Source: Moniliophthora roreri (lineage: Eukaryota > Basidiomycota > Agaricomycetes > Agaricales > Marasmiaceae). Taken from it: 64,000 nucleotides of DNA. A program made the translations under genes and the position numbers. Where the stretch lies: NCBI GenBank assembly GCA_001466705.2, contig LATX02000247.1, forward strand, positions 152,405 to 216,404. The letters are read 5' to 3'. This document shows, piece after piece, positions 12,386-23,711 of this stretch (position 1 is its first letter; every line of letters starts with the position of its first letter). The notes beneath the pieces are model-generated. The model searched no databases, had not been told where the DNA came from, and saw nothing but the letters and a program-made list of their open reading frames with translations.

Positions 12386-13326
12386 TCACATACGATACTG
12401 CGGGGGCGGTTCGTCAGCCTCTAAACGCTGTAGACGCTGTCGGCCAAATTGTAACCACCGATACAATTCCATCGCTAACGGTACCACCCCTGCTGCTCGG
12501 ACATTTGCCCCAATGTCTTCTTCCTGCTCATCACTCTCGGCCTTTGATGTCCTCTGCATTGACCTTGGTTGAACCGTGTAAGGTGTAGGAAGGAAACTCG
12601 CCGCTGCTTGTCTTTGTCTTTTACGTCGATATCGTATGGTAATACCCACAATCCCCAGTAACACGAAGAGACCCACGACTCCTGCGATCACAACCCCAAC
12701 GATAAGACCAGCAGGTGGACCTTTTCGAACGCTAGTAGCAGCAGCAGCAATAGTCGGTAAACTTGATTCGGACGATGTATTCTCTATACTTGAACTTGCT
12801 CCGCTTAGGAATGCGGATGATATCGTCGATTCCTGACTCTGTATACTCGGCTCGGCGTTGTCGGAAGGTGTGGAAGTTGGTGAGGTGATTGGCAACATCG
12901 AGGTGATTATTGTCGTCCGCACGGTGCCCTGGTCTCGCGGAGAAGTATGGACGACGCTTGTGGGGGTAGTCGTTTGGGGGGGTATTGTAATCGGTGAGTC
13001 GGAAGAGGGACTGGTAATGGGACTGATGGTACTTGGAGGCATGCTGGAGGATGAAGGAATGGAGCTTGGCATCGTCGTCGGTGTTGGCGGGACTGATATC
13101 ACATCCCCGGCTGAATGTGTTGTTTTATGCAAAAAATATTGAATATTGACCACCTATAGAAGATCTGAATCACGTACAGCAGATAGGACCAAGAGTAGTG
13201 TTCGACTCTTCACATGCACCCGTGCTGTCATTCATAATCAGCTTCGAAAACATCACCATAGAAGAGATATACTCACGCTCCACATTCAGTAGAAGACGAT
13301 ACCTGTCCGGATGCTGAGCACGACAT
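12386..13326 (-). CDS. Single-pass TM protein with S/T/P-rich ectodomain and C-terminal PPxY
   Basis: Three exons: 13277-13326, 13178-13224 and 12386-13110, introns 52 and 67 nt, 273 aa. The N-terminus is short and Cys-containing (C3, C15 and two more in exon 2). A long P/S/T-rich stalk follows, likely O-glycosylated, then a TM helix (about residues 165-188, AGLIVGVVIAGVVGLFVLLGI), a basic stretch RYRRKRQRQ, an LPTPYT motif, an acidic segment (ESDEQEED), a WLQFGRQRLQRL segment and the terminal EPPPQYRM with a PPxY motif. No classical signal peptide precedes the ectodomain, so insertion would be as a type III membrane protein, or an upstream exon is missing. Exon 1 starts at an ATG right after AAAATCCCC. 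It is a paralogue of the genes at 3425 and 11618. Confidence 0.75.
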
Positions 13327-15339
13327 GGGGATTTTACCAAGGTTCAGGGTTAGCTGTGTGGGTATTTAAGAGATCTCTGTCGCATGCCTCGGACGGTAAA
13401 CAAGGCCGCATAATCTCAATATTTTTGTTTGATGCTGATACTGATGGCTGATCCGTAGCGTACTAGTTCTAACGCGCTTACGGACGGACGTAACGATTCC
13501 ATTATGATAATCCTACTAGTCTCATTCTGTCACTGACTTCTTATTAGTGCTGCCAATATGGATGAGTGAAGAGCTCATCTGCAAAAGCCTGCTCAAACAC
13601 CGATAACACACCACCGGAGAAGCGCCAAAACGCTGGAAATGAACACGAGTCACGAAAAATGATGAAACGGGTGCTGTGTGTGTCATTGCCACACCAGAGG
13701 GAGAAAGAGCTAAGCCCTCATAGATGGGAGTGGACATGAATCTTCATGCACTAGGGCTGTAAACAGAGCCTTCAATCTGGATGACAAGTACATATTTAAC
13801 TTGTGCCTCTCCTTGTTCTAACATTAGGAAGTTAAGAGATACAAATCGCAGGAGTTCCCCTGAATACCAATACCATCAGTCCGGGATGTCATGAAGTATG
13901 ATGGTGCTTACGACGTTGATAGGCGCCCTCGAGCAAGAAGCAATCCGACGGACTTGATGCGGCTTTTAATGAGTTCCTATGAGATAGTGAAGTTGTGATT
14001 CTTGGTGATGATCTGTTGAGAAAGGGGACAAGTAAGATATGAAGCAGGGCAAAAGCTTGGTACAACGAGCAATTTTATCTTCGGCAACAATGCTGATTGC
14101 CGCCTGATTGATCAATCAACGGCCCTTCCGGAGTTTTGCTCGCGGACAGACATATACAGCTATTCAAGAAATCGTAGGCCGGATTCTTTCACGCCGCCTT
14201 CAGGATTTTTGTTTAGGTACAAACAATCCCCACGTGCAAAAAACTCCACTTAGCGCGCTCATAGCCGCCCGTCAGATCGATGGTGCCCTTAGCGCATTCT
14301 TAAACATCGACTGGAGAATGAGCAGTTCTTTTCGGGCTATCGCTCTGACACTAGAATCAACCGACCTGGAACTTGAGCGAGGGCACTAGCTGGGGTGGAG
14401 GTTGTGGGAAGAGTGACATCATTTTGTTTGGACATAAATAAAAATCCTGAGGGTCGCGTGAAAGAATCCGGGCTACGATTTCTTGAATAGCTGTAATGCC
14501 GAGTGCCATACCATAGACCAGTACTCCGAAGCTTGAGCCAACGAGTTTGACTGTGCTGGTAAGTGATGTATGAGGAATCCCCAGTGAGGTCTTGGTCGGT
14601 GCTATCTGATGTCATTATATTGTAACTCTATGTATCCTGGGTTCATAGAGGCTGATAACGTACCTGACACCTGTAAATCCCACTAATAGAACCGTGGCTT
14701 CATTTTTGATATCGGACGCGATATTCCCGAGAAGACAGAAGCGGAGATGGCAGTAGCTAAGAATAAGGAGAGGAGCGTGAGAAAGTTTAGTGTTTAAGGC
14801 AGAGCGAGAAACTCAAATACCGCCTGGTCCTTTGTGCGGAATATCTGACGAGTTGGCTCCAGGATCGAGAGCATTCGATATTCGGTTCCCGAGAACTTCG
14901 CTTGGAGAGGTTCAAGTCAGGCTGCATGAATGATGAATGATCAGAATCAATAGCAAAAGGACAGCGGCAAAGCGGAGAACTTGTTATCTAATCTCAAAAT
15001 CGTGATAAGGGCCACCCCGTGACATCCAGTGTGACATCTCCGCTTCGCCTCGGCCTCTTCCCGATTCCCCTATGTCCGCCTTGTACGCGTCAGTGCTTGA
15101 TGACGCGTATTGTCTTTTAAAAGGCCCAAGTTGTACCAGGAATCTGGAGAAACTATCAGATTTGGGACCTTTACCATTTCAGACTGTCAGGTAGACTTCA
15201 AGGTACGTCTTGGACGTCGCATACTTGATGCGAATAACCTAATTTTTTTTTATATTTAAAGGCGACCCTTCATCATTTTTTTTTGCCTCGGAACTATCAT
15301 CAGCTCATTGCTTTCACCTCTTCGTCAACGACGGGGACC
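13327..15339. other. Intergenic region containing an inverted pair of gene fragments
   Basis: Apart from the inverted repeat at 14155-14494, I see no supported gene. AT-rich runs and a TTTTAAAAGG box at about 15114-15124 precede the ABC transporter and may belong to its promoter. Confidence 0.4.
14155..14494. repeat. Inverted repeat of a coding-like fragment (70-bp arms)
   Basis: The arm at 14155-14224 matches the reverse complement of 14425-14494 at roughly 85-90%, with a 200-bp centre. Read on opposite strands, both arms encode the same peptide pattern: T-A-I-Q-E-I-V-[GA]-R-I-L-S-R-x-x-Q-D-F. Differences spare that frame, so both arms probably derive from an exon of a former gene rather than from a structural hairpin. 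On the minus strand the frame extends upstream of the arm through a hydrophobic Gly-rich stretch. Parent gene not recognised. Confidence 0.5.
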
Positions 15340-18300
15340 ATGGAGATCCCAGACTTTTGGGACGCGACCAGTCAAATCACGATAGAGACAGATGTGCTGA
15401 AGAGGGTATCGGAGAGCACTTGGGATTCTAGGTGTGTACAGGAGTCATTCGATACCTTCCGAGTCTTATTCTATCTTTTTAAATGGATTCCTCGAGATAG
15501 CGCCAGTATTCCAGCTTACTTTTCAGTCTTGTCACTGGTTACTCTTACGACCATGTCATTCTGGAACCTGTTCAGAAGGCAACGACAACGAGAAGACTCG
15601 AAGGAACGGGAGGCAGCTGGGGACACCTTTCTATCCAAACATATTTCCTCTCACGGCGGACCACTTAAATTTAGGCTTCAGTGCCTTCGAGTGTGCCTCT
15701 GCATCACACTGCTATGTCTGGCTAGCACAATTCAATCACCGAGCACCATACCTCTGATAGGGACATTCGTATGTCTTTTGTACCGCCTTACATTCAGCGC
15801 TGATGCTATGATAGGCATATGCCACCTTCCTATCCTTCGCCGTCGTCGTTTCCCCAGCAACATGGAGTAGCCTCAGCGCTAAGCACGTCAATGCCGTTCT
15901 CAGCGTCTGCTTCGCTGTCTATGCCTACCGTGATTTGTTCCCCTTGGCAACATTTGACTTAGTTCCCCTGGATGTTCACGAAGGAGACCTTCTGTGGTGG
16001 AAGATTGGGGTTCTGGGGGTAGCAATGTTGCTGCCTCTTTTCATGCCTCGACAGTACAGGCCTGTCGACCCCCAGGTATGGTGTCTCATTCCAAGCCCAT
16101 ACTATCCTTATTGAATCTCAATTCGCAACAGAAACCGTCACCAGAACCACACCCAGAACAAACAGTATCCCCGTTCAACTTCATGTGTTTTTTCTTCGTG
16201 GACAGCATCATCTTCCTCGCCTCTTGGGTATCTCACGTTTCCGTCGACCAGATGCCTCCCCTGGCCGATTACGATGCTGCTGAACACTTACGAAAGAAGA
16301 GCTCGTCTGTAAGAGGTATCTATTTCTTGACCCAAGCTGCATAGCTGACCGAACGAATACTCAGAACGTGGCTGCCTTCGGAGGTGCCCAGAAACACCAC
16401 ATCTTCTGGAGTCTATTGCGCCTTGTTCGTCGAGACTATATCCATATGATTATCATGGTCGTTGTCCATACATTCGGAAAGTTTGCTGTTCCGCTTTCGG
16501 TGAACCAGTTGCTTCGGTGAGATATAGCTCGTACTGATTGTGGTGTTTTTTCTGTTGACCTTGCCTTGTGTAGATACCTCGAAAGCGGTCGTGAAAGCAC
16601 GTTCATACGTCCATGGTTTTGGATTGCAATGATTTTTGTCGGTCCGTCCTGCTCTCCATCCACTCTCCTTCTCTATACGCTGACTATGAGTCTTTAAATA
16701 GGGCCCAACGTTGCATCTCTAAGCGTGGAACGTTATATGTTTTTGGCGGTATGCATGAACCTCGTATCGTTATAACCCTCAGGCTTATATGTCTTTCTTT
16801 TTCAGCTACGCTCTCTAGCACGAATCAATAGCATCCTCACCCAAATGATATTTTCCCACGCCCTCCAGATCAGGGTGAAGGCCGAAGCACCTTCGATACG
16901 CAAGTCACCACCGCCAACTGTAGCGGCAGGATCCGAGAGTGAAGTGGAGGTTGACCAGGATCCTGTTCAGGCCGAGCAGCAGGAAGAGGTGCATACTGCT
17001 GTTACGCAGGTATATTTCACTTTTGGCTTCTGGGTATCCTTTTCTAAAGTTAATGTCGTTATAGGCTCCCGAAGTACCAGAGGCAGAGAAAAGAAGCTCG
17101 CTAATTGGCAAGATTAACAACCTCGTCACCACAGACGTGAACAATATCCTGAACGGGCCTCACCTCCCTTACCTCGTGTCATATGTACCCCTTCAGCTAG
17201 CGTTCAGTCTTGTGTTCCTTTACTCGATCTTGGGTTGGAGGTACATGCCCCTATAGTTTGCGTTCCCGCATTTGCTGAAAGATATCTGTCCTCCTGCAGT
17301 GCTTTCGTCGCCTTTGGATGTACAATCCTTTTGCTCCCCGTTCCCGGTTACCTCGCTGGCCTTACATTCAAAATCCACACTGAAAAGATGAAGAGAACCG
17401 ATGAGCGTGTCGAGGTAGTCAGCGAAAGTGGGTCATACTCTTCCTCCCTCTTGTCATATTTGACCGATAAGGCTGACGTTGCGTTTGGGTTCGTAGCAAT
17501 GAAGGTCCTTCGTATGGTCAAGCTCTTTGGTTGGGAAGATAAAATGAGTCGATTGATAGCTGAGAAGCGGGAGCAGGAGTTGAAATGGATCAAGAGGTAC
17601 TGGTGGGTGCAGCTGCTAACGCAGATTATCAAGTAAGTCGTCTTGCGTGATATAGCATGTGCTTGAAACTGAGAGACTGCGTTGCTAGCTTCTTGATTCC
17701 GGTGATAACTATGGTCGCGTGCTACTTCACCTTGTATGTCCCATGTTTCTTCTCCCTGCTTTCTGTTGGCTCACTTCCTGCAGTGTTAGTCCATTGTGGT
17801 CTTTTGCAAGTTGAGCAGCTGCTAACACAAGCCGGATAGACTGTCATCATGAAGCAAGAGCTAAAAGCCTCAGTGGTATTCGCGTCAATCACCGTCTTTG
17901 ACTATCTCAGGACCCAATGTACATTCATGGTGCAAATACTCGGCAAGCTTATCGCGTCGAAGGTTTCACTGGATAGGATAAACAATTTCCTCGTCCAAGT
18001 GCGTTGTTTACTCTATTCGTTCACCCCATGAGGCTAACCGGCATCTACGCAGACGGAGGTACTGGATGTTTTCTCTTCACAACATTCCGATCTCGAGTCG
18101 CGCTCCAATGCCGTGTCCGAGATCGGCGTTCATGATGCCCTTTTCACTTGGTCCAATGAAGTACATGATAATCCCCTTGCCTATGGCGAGCGTTTCGTGC
18201 TTTCAGTCGAAGGCAGTCTTCACTTCAAGCGTGGATGCCTGAACCTCATCGTTGGTCCGACGGGCTCAGGGAAAACATCTTTGTTGATGGCCTTGCTTGG

Positions 18301-21300
18301 TATGTACCATTACTTGGATTGTCGGAACAGCATATCTGAGTATTGTCAGGCGAGATGCATTTTATACCCATCAAGCCAGATTCGTACGTTAACCTCCCTC
18401 GAGAAGGCGGTCTAGCATACGCAGCTCAAGAATCTTGGGTTCAGAACGATACTGTTCGGGTATGCTGACACAGTGTCTGTCTCTGATATCGAAACTAACT
18501 TTCCTTTTGGCATAGCAAAACATCCTGTTCGGTTCACCATTCGACGAAGACCGCTATCGCAAGGTTCTCTATCAATGCGGGCTCGAAAGAGATCTCACTC
18601 TTTTCGATGCTGGCGACAAAACGGAAGTAGGCGAAAAGGGCATCACGTTGAGCGGTGGACAGAAAGCAAGGATTACCTTGGCTAGGGCTGTTTATTCTTC
18701 CGCTGAAATCCTTCTCCTGGATGATGTACTCGCTGCATTGGAGTATGTCGTGTACCTTGACATTCTGTTCGAGTTACTGAATGTTGATTGCTCCTAGCGT
18801 GCATACCGCAAAATGGATCGTTGACAAGTGTTTAAGAGGAGAGTTGATGAAAGGAAGGACGGTTATTCTTGTGGTGAGTATACTTACTTCCGCTTACGTG
18901 CTGAGATACTAAGAATAGTCCGCTAGACTCATAATGTTCCTTTGACGGCGCCCTTGGCAGAGTTTGTCATTACAGTGAAAGATGGAAAGGTTACTTCTAC
19001 GGGCACCATCGACGCTGTTATGGAACAGTATACTGCAGTCTCCGAGGTGAAAGGTAAAGTTGAGAGGACCGATAAGGAAGGCACCCCTGCGTCTCCCAAT
19101 GATGACAAATCAAAGCCAGATGGGAAGCTCATTGTAGCGGAGGAGATCCAAATGGGGCGAGTCGGTTTCTCGGCAGGTATGTTCTATTTCGGTGATAGTA
19201 CCAATGTATACTGATCATCACCAAGTGAAACTATACATGTCCGCGTTTGGTGGAAGCCATGCCGGTCTTGTCATCACTGTCTACATTGTTGGCTTGTTAG
19301 TGTCCGGCGCCTTGAATGTCGCTCAAACGTGGTATCTGGGCTACTGGGCAACTCAGTATGAACTGTTGCCGTCTTCAGAGGTGCTGGCCCTCAGGTATGT
19401 TCAGTCACCTCTGTTACTCTGAACGCTTCTTGACGTGAGATGTGCACAGACATTTTGGCGTGTACGGTACGCTCCTGCCATTCTACGTGTGGAAGTCCTG
19501 CCTCTAATGAACTCTACAGGTCTCATACTGGTGGTGACATTAGTTGCTTCGGGGTTTACCTATGCCTTCTTTTCTTACTCGGCGGTACGAGCGTCAAGAA
19601 CAATTCACACCAAGCTTGTTCATTCAGTCCTAGGGACAACGCTGAGGTTAGTCTTTTGACTATGATTGTGTTACATACGCTAATCAGTCTATAGATGGCT
19701 AGACATGACGCCAGTCTCCCGAGTGTTGACACGCTGTACCCAAGATATTAGTGCGGGTCGGTAACCTGTCTTGGCCACTGTTAATGTATCCCTGACTTTC
19801 CTATACAGTCGATATACAAATCCCGTCCTCGGTACAAGAATTCGGTATTCTAGCGACCAAGATGATCACACAGCTCGCCGCTCTGATGATATACACGCCT
19901 ATCTTCGTCATTCCCGGTATCCTCGTTGCGTCAGTAGGAAACTGGTTGGGAGGAAGTACACCGCAGCCGTGCTGTGCACTCGCAGAGAAATGTATGATTT
20001 CTGTTTTCCCATGCTTGTCTTCTCGTGGCTGATCATCACCCAGGTCCAACGCCAAAGCTCCGGTGTTAGCGCAGTAAGCTTCTCGCATTCGCAGCCTCTT
20101 CGCACGCTAAACGACAAGTCAGGTTCGAGACTGCCATTGCTGGTATAGGTTGGTAGTTCATTGCAATCAGGCCCCCGCCTGCAGGACCTGACTCATTCCG
20201 ATACAGTGTCGATCCGAGCGTATGGTGCTTCCGACGCCTTTGAACAGGAACTGCGACGGCGAATCGATTTGTATACCAGAATCTCGAGAACGCTATTCAA
20301 TCTGGGCCGCTGGATGGCCACTCGGGTCGAGTTCCTCGGTGCCGCCTTCTCTTCTGCGTTGGCGGCGTACCTAGTATACTACAATGATCCGGGCGCATCT
20401 GGTGTCGGGTTCTCATTGAACATGGCCGGTGATTAGATTCATCTGAAATCCGTGTGATGATATCACTGACAAGTACCTGGTGTTAGTCACATTCAGCGGT
20501 GCTATACTGTTCTTTATTTTCTATCTCAATGACCTTGAGATGAATGGTATGTGATCTTTGTATTTTCCTACAGCGGCCGCTCATTTCCTTTAAACGTTAG
20601 CGAACAGGTCTGCTTTGACTTTTCTCGTCGGCTTGAGTCAGATAGCTTACTCATCATATGTAGCCTTGAGCGCATTGACGGGTACCTCAACATTGAACAA
20701 GAACCAACGCCGAACAAGGCCGGTATTCCGCCTGCATATTGGCCCGCTAGCGGTGATCTCAGAGTTGAGAACCTCTCAGCCCGCTACTCCTCCGACGGTC
20801 CCCGGATATTGCATAATCTCTCTTTTCACATTCGGTCCGGGGAACGTATTGGTGTCGGTACGTGGTTAGCTGTGGATGGCTGCAATGTTGCGCTCATACT
20901 CATACTCCTCCTTATAGTGGGCCGAACTGGATCTGGAAAGGTACGCGAAAATTGCTCAGCAAACCCCTTCGTCTGACCCCGACTATTCCCGTTAGAGTTC
21001 ACTCACCCTCTCTCTCCTGCGGTGCATTCTTACGGAAGGCAATGTGTACTACGATGGCTTGAATACAAGCACTATCAACCTCGACGCCTTGAGATCCAGC
21101 ATTACTATCATACCTCAAATGGTCTGTTTCCCCCTCATTTATATATGAAACGCTGGCTGACGCCACCGTCGATAGCCTGAGCTCCTCAGCGGCAGTCTCC
21201 GTCAAAATCTCGACCCATTTGGACAACATGACGATGCAACACTGAATGATGTGTTGCGTTCCTCTGGTCTATTCGAGCTTCAGAAGACCAAGAATGAGGG

Positions 21301-21861
21301 CCGAATTACCTTGGACACCGGTATTGCTAGTGGAGGAACGAATCTCTCCGTCGGTCAGCGGCAGATCATCGCTCTTGCGAGGGCTATTTTAAGAAAGAGC
21401 AAGTTGTTGATCCTCGATGAAGGTGTGTGTTGTATCATGGCGTGTATTTGAATGGGCGCTGACATGATTGTGGACATACAGCAACGTCAGCTATCGACTA
21501 TGAAACAGATACTGTCATTCAACAATCTTTGCGGCATGAACTGAGCGGAGATGTTACCGTTATTACTATTGCGCACAGGCTGCAGACGATTATGGATGCA
21601 GATAGAATTGTATGTGGTCTCCTACATGTCTCACAGGCTTCCGCCACTGACAAATGACTCGAAAGATGGTCTTGGATGCTGGAGAGATTGTAAGTTGTTA
21701 GCCTGCTGTTGTATATGGGCGCTCATTGACATATCTTCTGTTTATAGGTGGAATTTGATTCCCCGAAAGAACTGTTGAAGAATAATGGCAGCTTGCTAAA
21801 GGCTCTCGTCGATGAGTCGGCAGACAGAGAAGTGCTGGTCAGAAAGGCAACGGGTGTGTAA
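15340..21861 (+). CDS. ABC transporter, subfamily C (MRP/YCF1 type), full length
   Basis: I traced 35 exons (about 1550 aa, normal for ABCC full transporters). Order: TMD0 with hydrophobic helices in exons 1-4, TMD1, NBD1 (Walker [10 protein letters not shown] at about 729, signature LSGGQKAR at about 825, Walker [13 protein letters not shown]-loop LVTHN), TMD2, NBD2 (Walker A GRTGSGKS at about 1333, signature LSVGQRQ, Walker B LLILDEATSAID, H-loop IAHRL). The family exports glutathione conjugates, drugs and heavy-metal complexes, often into the vacuole. Introns are mostly 48-70 nt. Micro-exons include 7, 17, 23, 24 and 26 nt, and one of 1 nt (17784). One frame break occurs at about 19951-19955, where a G/A-rich run lacks one base needed to keep the conserved LGxxY segment in frame. 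It may be a sequencing error or a disabling mutation. The chain is otherwise fully consistent, ending with TAA at 21859-21861. Confidence 0.9.
17734..17839 (+). other. Two introns separated by a 1-nt exon (stwintron-like)
   Basis: Intron A is 17734-17783 (GTATGT...CTGCAG, 50 nt) and intron B is 17785-17839 (GTTAGT...GCTAAC...ATAG, 55 nt). The single base T17784 between them is required to restore frame: TT+T then ACT GTC ATC ATG. Both introns have the usual local length and sites, while one 106-nt intron would break the frame. An alternative is one intron with a poor GTCCCA donor at 17738. Confidence 0.6.
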
Positions 21862-22632
21862 GATTTGGAAATAGTACATATCGTATTCCTAGGGTTAGAT
21901 AAAGAGCATGCTGTTTTGAAATTGATTTGAAATTGATGGATTCGCATCTTGACCATCTACCAGAACCATCTCCCAAATGATCAGTCGCCACGGCGCTTCT
22001 CGCCATACTCCTCCTTTAGCCAATCCGTCATTCGACCATGCATCTCTGACGTCGAGCGCCCTGGTAAAAAGTTTCAGAGCGCCCAACATACTGCGGAACG
22101 CCCGTGATTAATGCATAATTTTTTCAATAGCCCAAGGGAGTCTATTCAGCCTTTCTGCTGCAAATCAAGCGGGAATTGCTGAAGAGACGCGGAACACGGA
22201 GATGAGGCCATAAGCTATAATCTCGGCGTAAAAGGGGTGTGTGTATATTTGTTCGGGTCATGGGAAAAACTGACACGAGTGATGGCAGAAGGTTCCCTCG
22301 TGGGTTCTTTCGTTGTCCTCTCCCCCTACCATCTTTCTGGCACTGGCACTGGCTCGGAGCCTTCACGGGGACGCATTTTACCCGTCTCGAGGCGGAAACA
22401 TTTTGGTCAGTGATTCCGTCAAAAGCGCTGACGTTGAACACATGTTGATTTGCATTGGAGCTGTTCATCAAGGATTGGCAGTGCCAGCGCCCAACACGAC
22501 GTCAATCCCACGCGGCGGCGCACGGCGGCCTTTGCTACCCTTGTCTTTAAAAAGGCTCTGCATCCTCGCCTGATTCTTCCTTACCCTGCACTTGGACCCA
22601 TTCTCCGTTCCTTCAGGTCAATTCTCAAAAAA
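21862..22632. other. Intergenic region upstream of the CFEM gene
   Basis: I see no gene. The stretch holds the ABC transporter 3' end and the CFEM promoter. Confidence 0.4.
22555..22565 (+). promoter_or_regulatory. TATA-like box of the CFEM gene
   Basis: CTTTAAAAAGG lies 68 bp upstream of the ATG at 22633, a plausible core promoter position. Assigned by sequence and spacing only. Confidence 0.4.
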
Positions 22633-23711
22633 ATGCACCGAACAAGCGCAGTCTGGATATTCTTCTCGCTTCTCGCGGTGGTATACGCCCAAGGACCCCC
22701 CGTACCCGTCTGTGCACAGCCATGTCTTACATCTGCAGCAGGGAGTTCTGGATGTGCTGTGTGAGTCCTTCATCTTCTTTTTTCACTTCTGTGTATTCGC
22801 TTTGGCTTCTGGAATAGTGTTTTGGAAATATTGGTACAGCTGGCGGCAGTGCACGCTGTCAGAATCAATCTCTGATTCGAGGCGGTGTTCGACGCGAGCG
22901 GCGATCTGTACCTATCGAAACACGTTGGAAACGGGCGTAGAGCGCCCCGCTTTCTACACCAAGGGCCATTCAACGTCCAATTCCCGACGAGACCGCGGTC
23001 AAACAGTTGAACTGACACACCATGACAGGACCGACATTCAGTGTCTTTGTTCATCATCCAGCTTTGTCTCTTCAGTTGTACAATGCGCAGCCACCGTTTG
23101 CACCCCGGAGGAACTCGCATCTGGCCAGCAAGCTTTGGAGAATACTTGTGGTACGTTTTTAGCTACATTTTTGCTGTCAAGCATCCTTTCTCACATGGTG
23201 CCATTCATCAGATGCTATTACGGGAACGGGGACGTCAACTGGAACTGGTGAGTTCACTCCACTTCTCCGCTCCATCACATGCTCACTGTCGAATCTTTCA
23301 GGTACCTTCACCGGCACATTATCAGGCAGTAGCACATTCCCACCACTCAGCAGCACCGGTACCGGTTCGTCTTCCATCACTGGTACCATCTCCCCTCCAA
23401 CTGACATTTCCTCAACCACAGGCGTCACTATCTCAAGCACAATTACCCCAATTACCCCACCCACTACCACAGCCACCGAGACGGAAACGGCTCCCCCTGT
23501 CACGCAGACCACAGGCACGACACCACCACCTTTGCCTACACTGAGCACATCTCCCAGGCCCACCAGTGGGTTGGGCCAGACTACCGATCAGCAGGGACAG
23601 CCCACCGGAGGCGCCAGTGGCAGCAATAATGGGAACAATGGTGCCGTGAGATATCACGTTGCGGGCGCTGGTTATTTAGTGGGCATGGCCGTTTTGCTGC
23701 TGATGCTCTAG
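22633..23711 (+). CDS. CFEM-domain GPI-anchored cell-surface protein
   Basis: Four exons: 22633-22760, 23029-23150, 23212-23247 and 23302-23711, 231 aa. A signal peptide covers about residues 1-19. The CFEM domain (about 22-85) has exactly eight cysteines (27, 31, 41, 48, 50, 62, 67, 83) and the Asp of the C-x3-D-x2-C-L-C motif at 45, the axial haem ligand in characterised haem-binding CFEM proteins. A long Thr/Ser/Pro-rich stalk follows. The C-terminus has a small-residue omega region (about GSNNGNNGA) and a hydrophobic tail ending LLLML, which fits GPI attachment. Known CFEM roles are haem-iron capture, adhesion and pathogenic or symbiotic signalling; which applies here is open. The first intron is unusually long (268 nt) but needs no extra exon, because the CFEM spacing is already correct. 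Confidence 0.9.

Noticed and set aside
12858..13142. Plus-strand Val/Gly-rich frame opposite the membrane-protein gene
   Set aside because: It is a shadow of the Thr/Pro/Ser-rich stalk on the minus strand.
20143..20184. Short 28-nt or 42-nt intron in the ABC transporter at this position
   Set aside because: A 58-nt intron (20149-20206) with a CTGAC branch site and ATACAG acceptor gives the conserved AIAGIVSIRAYG segment.
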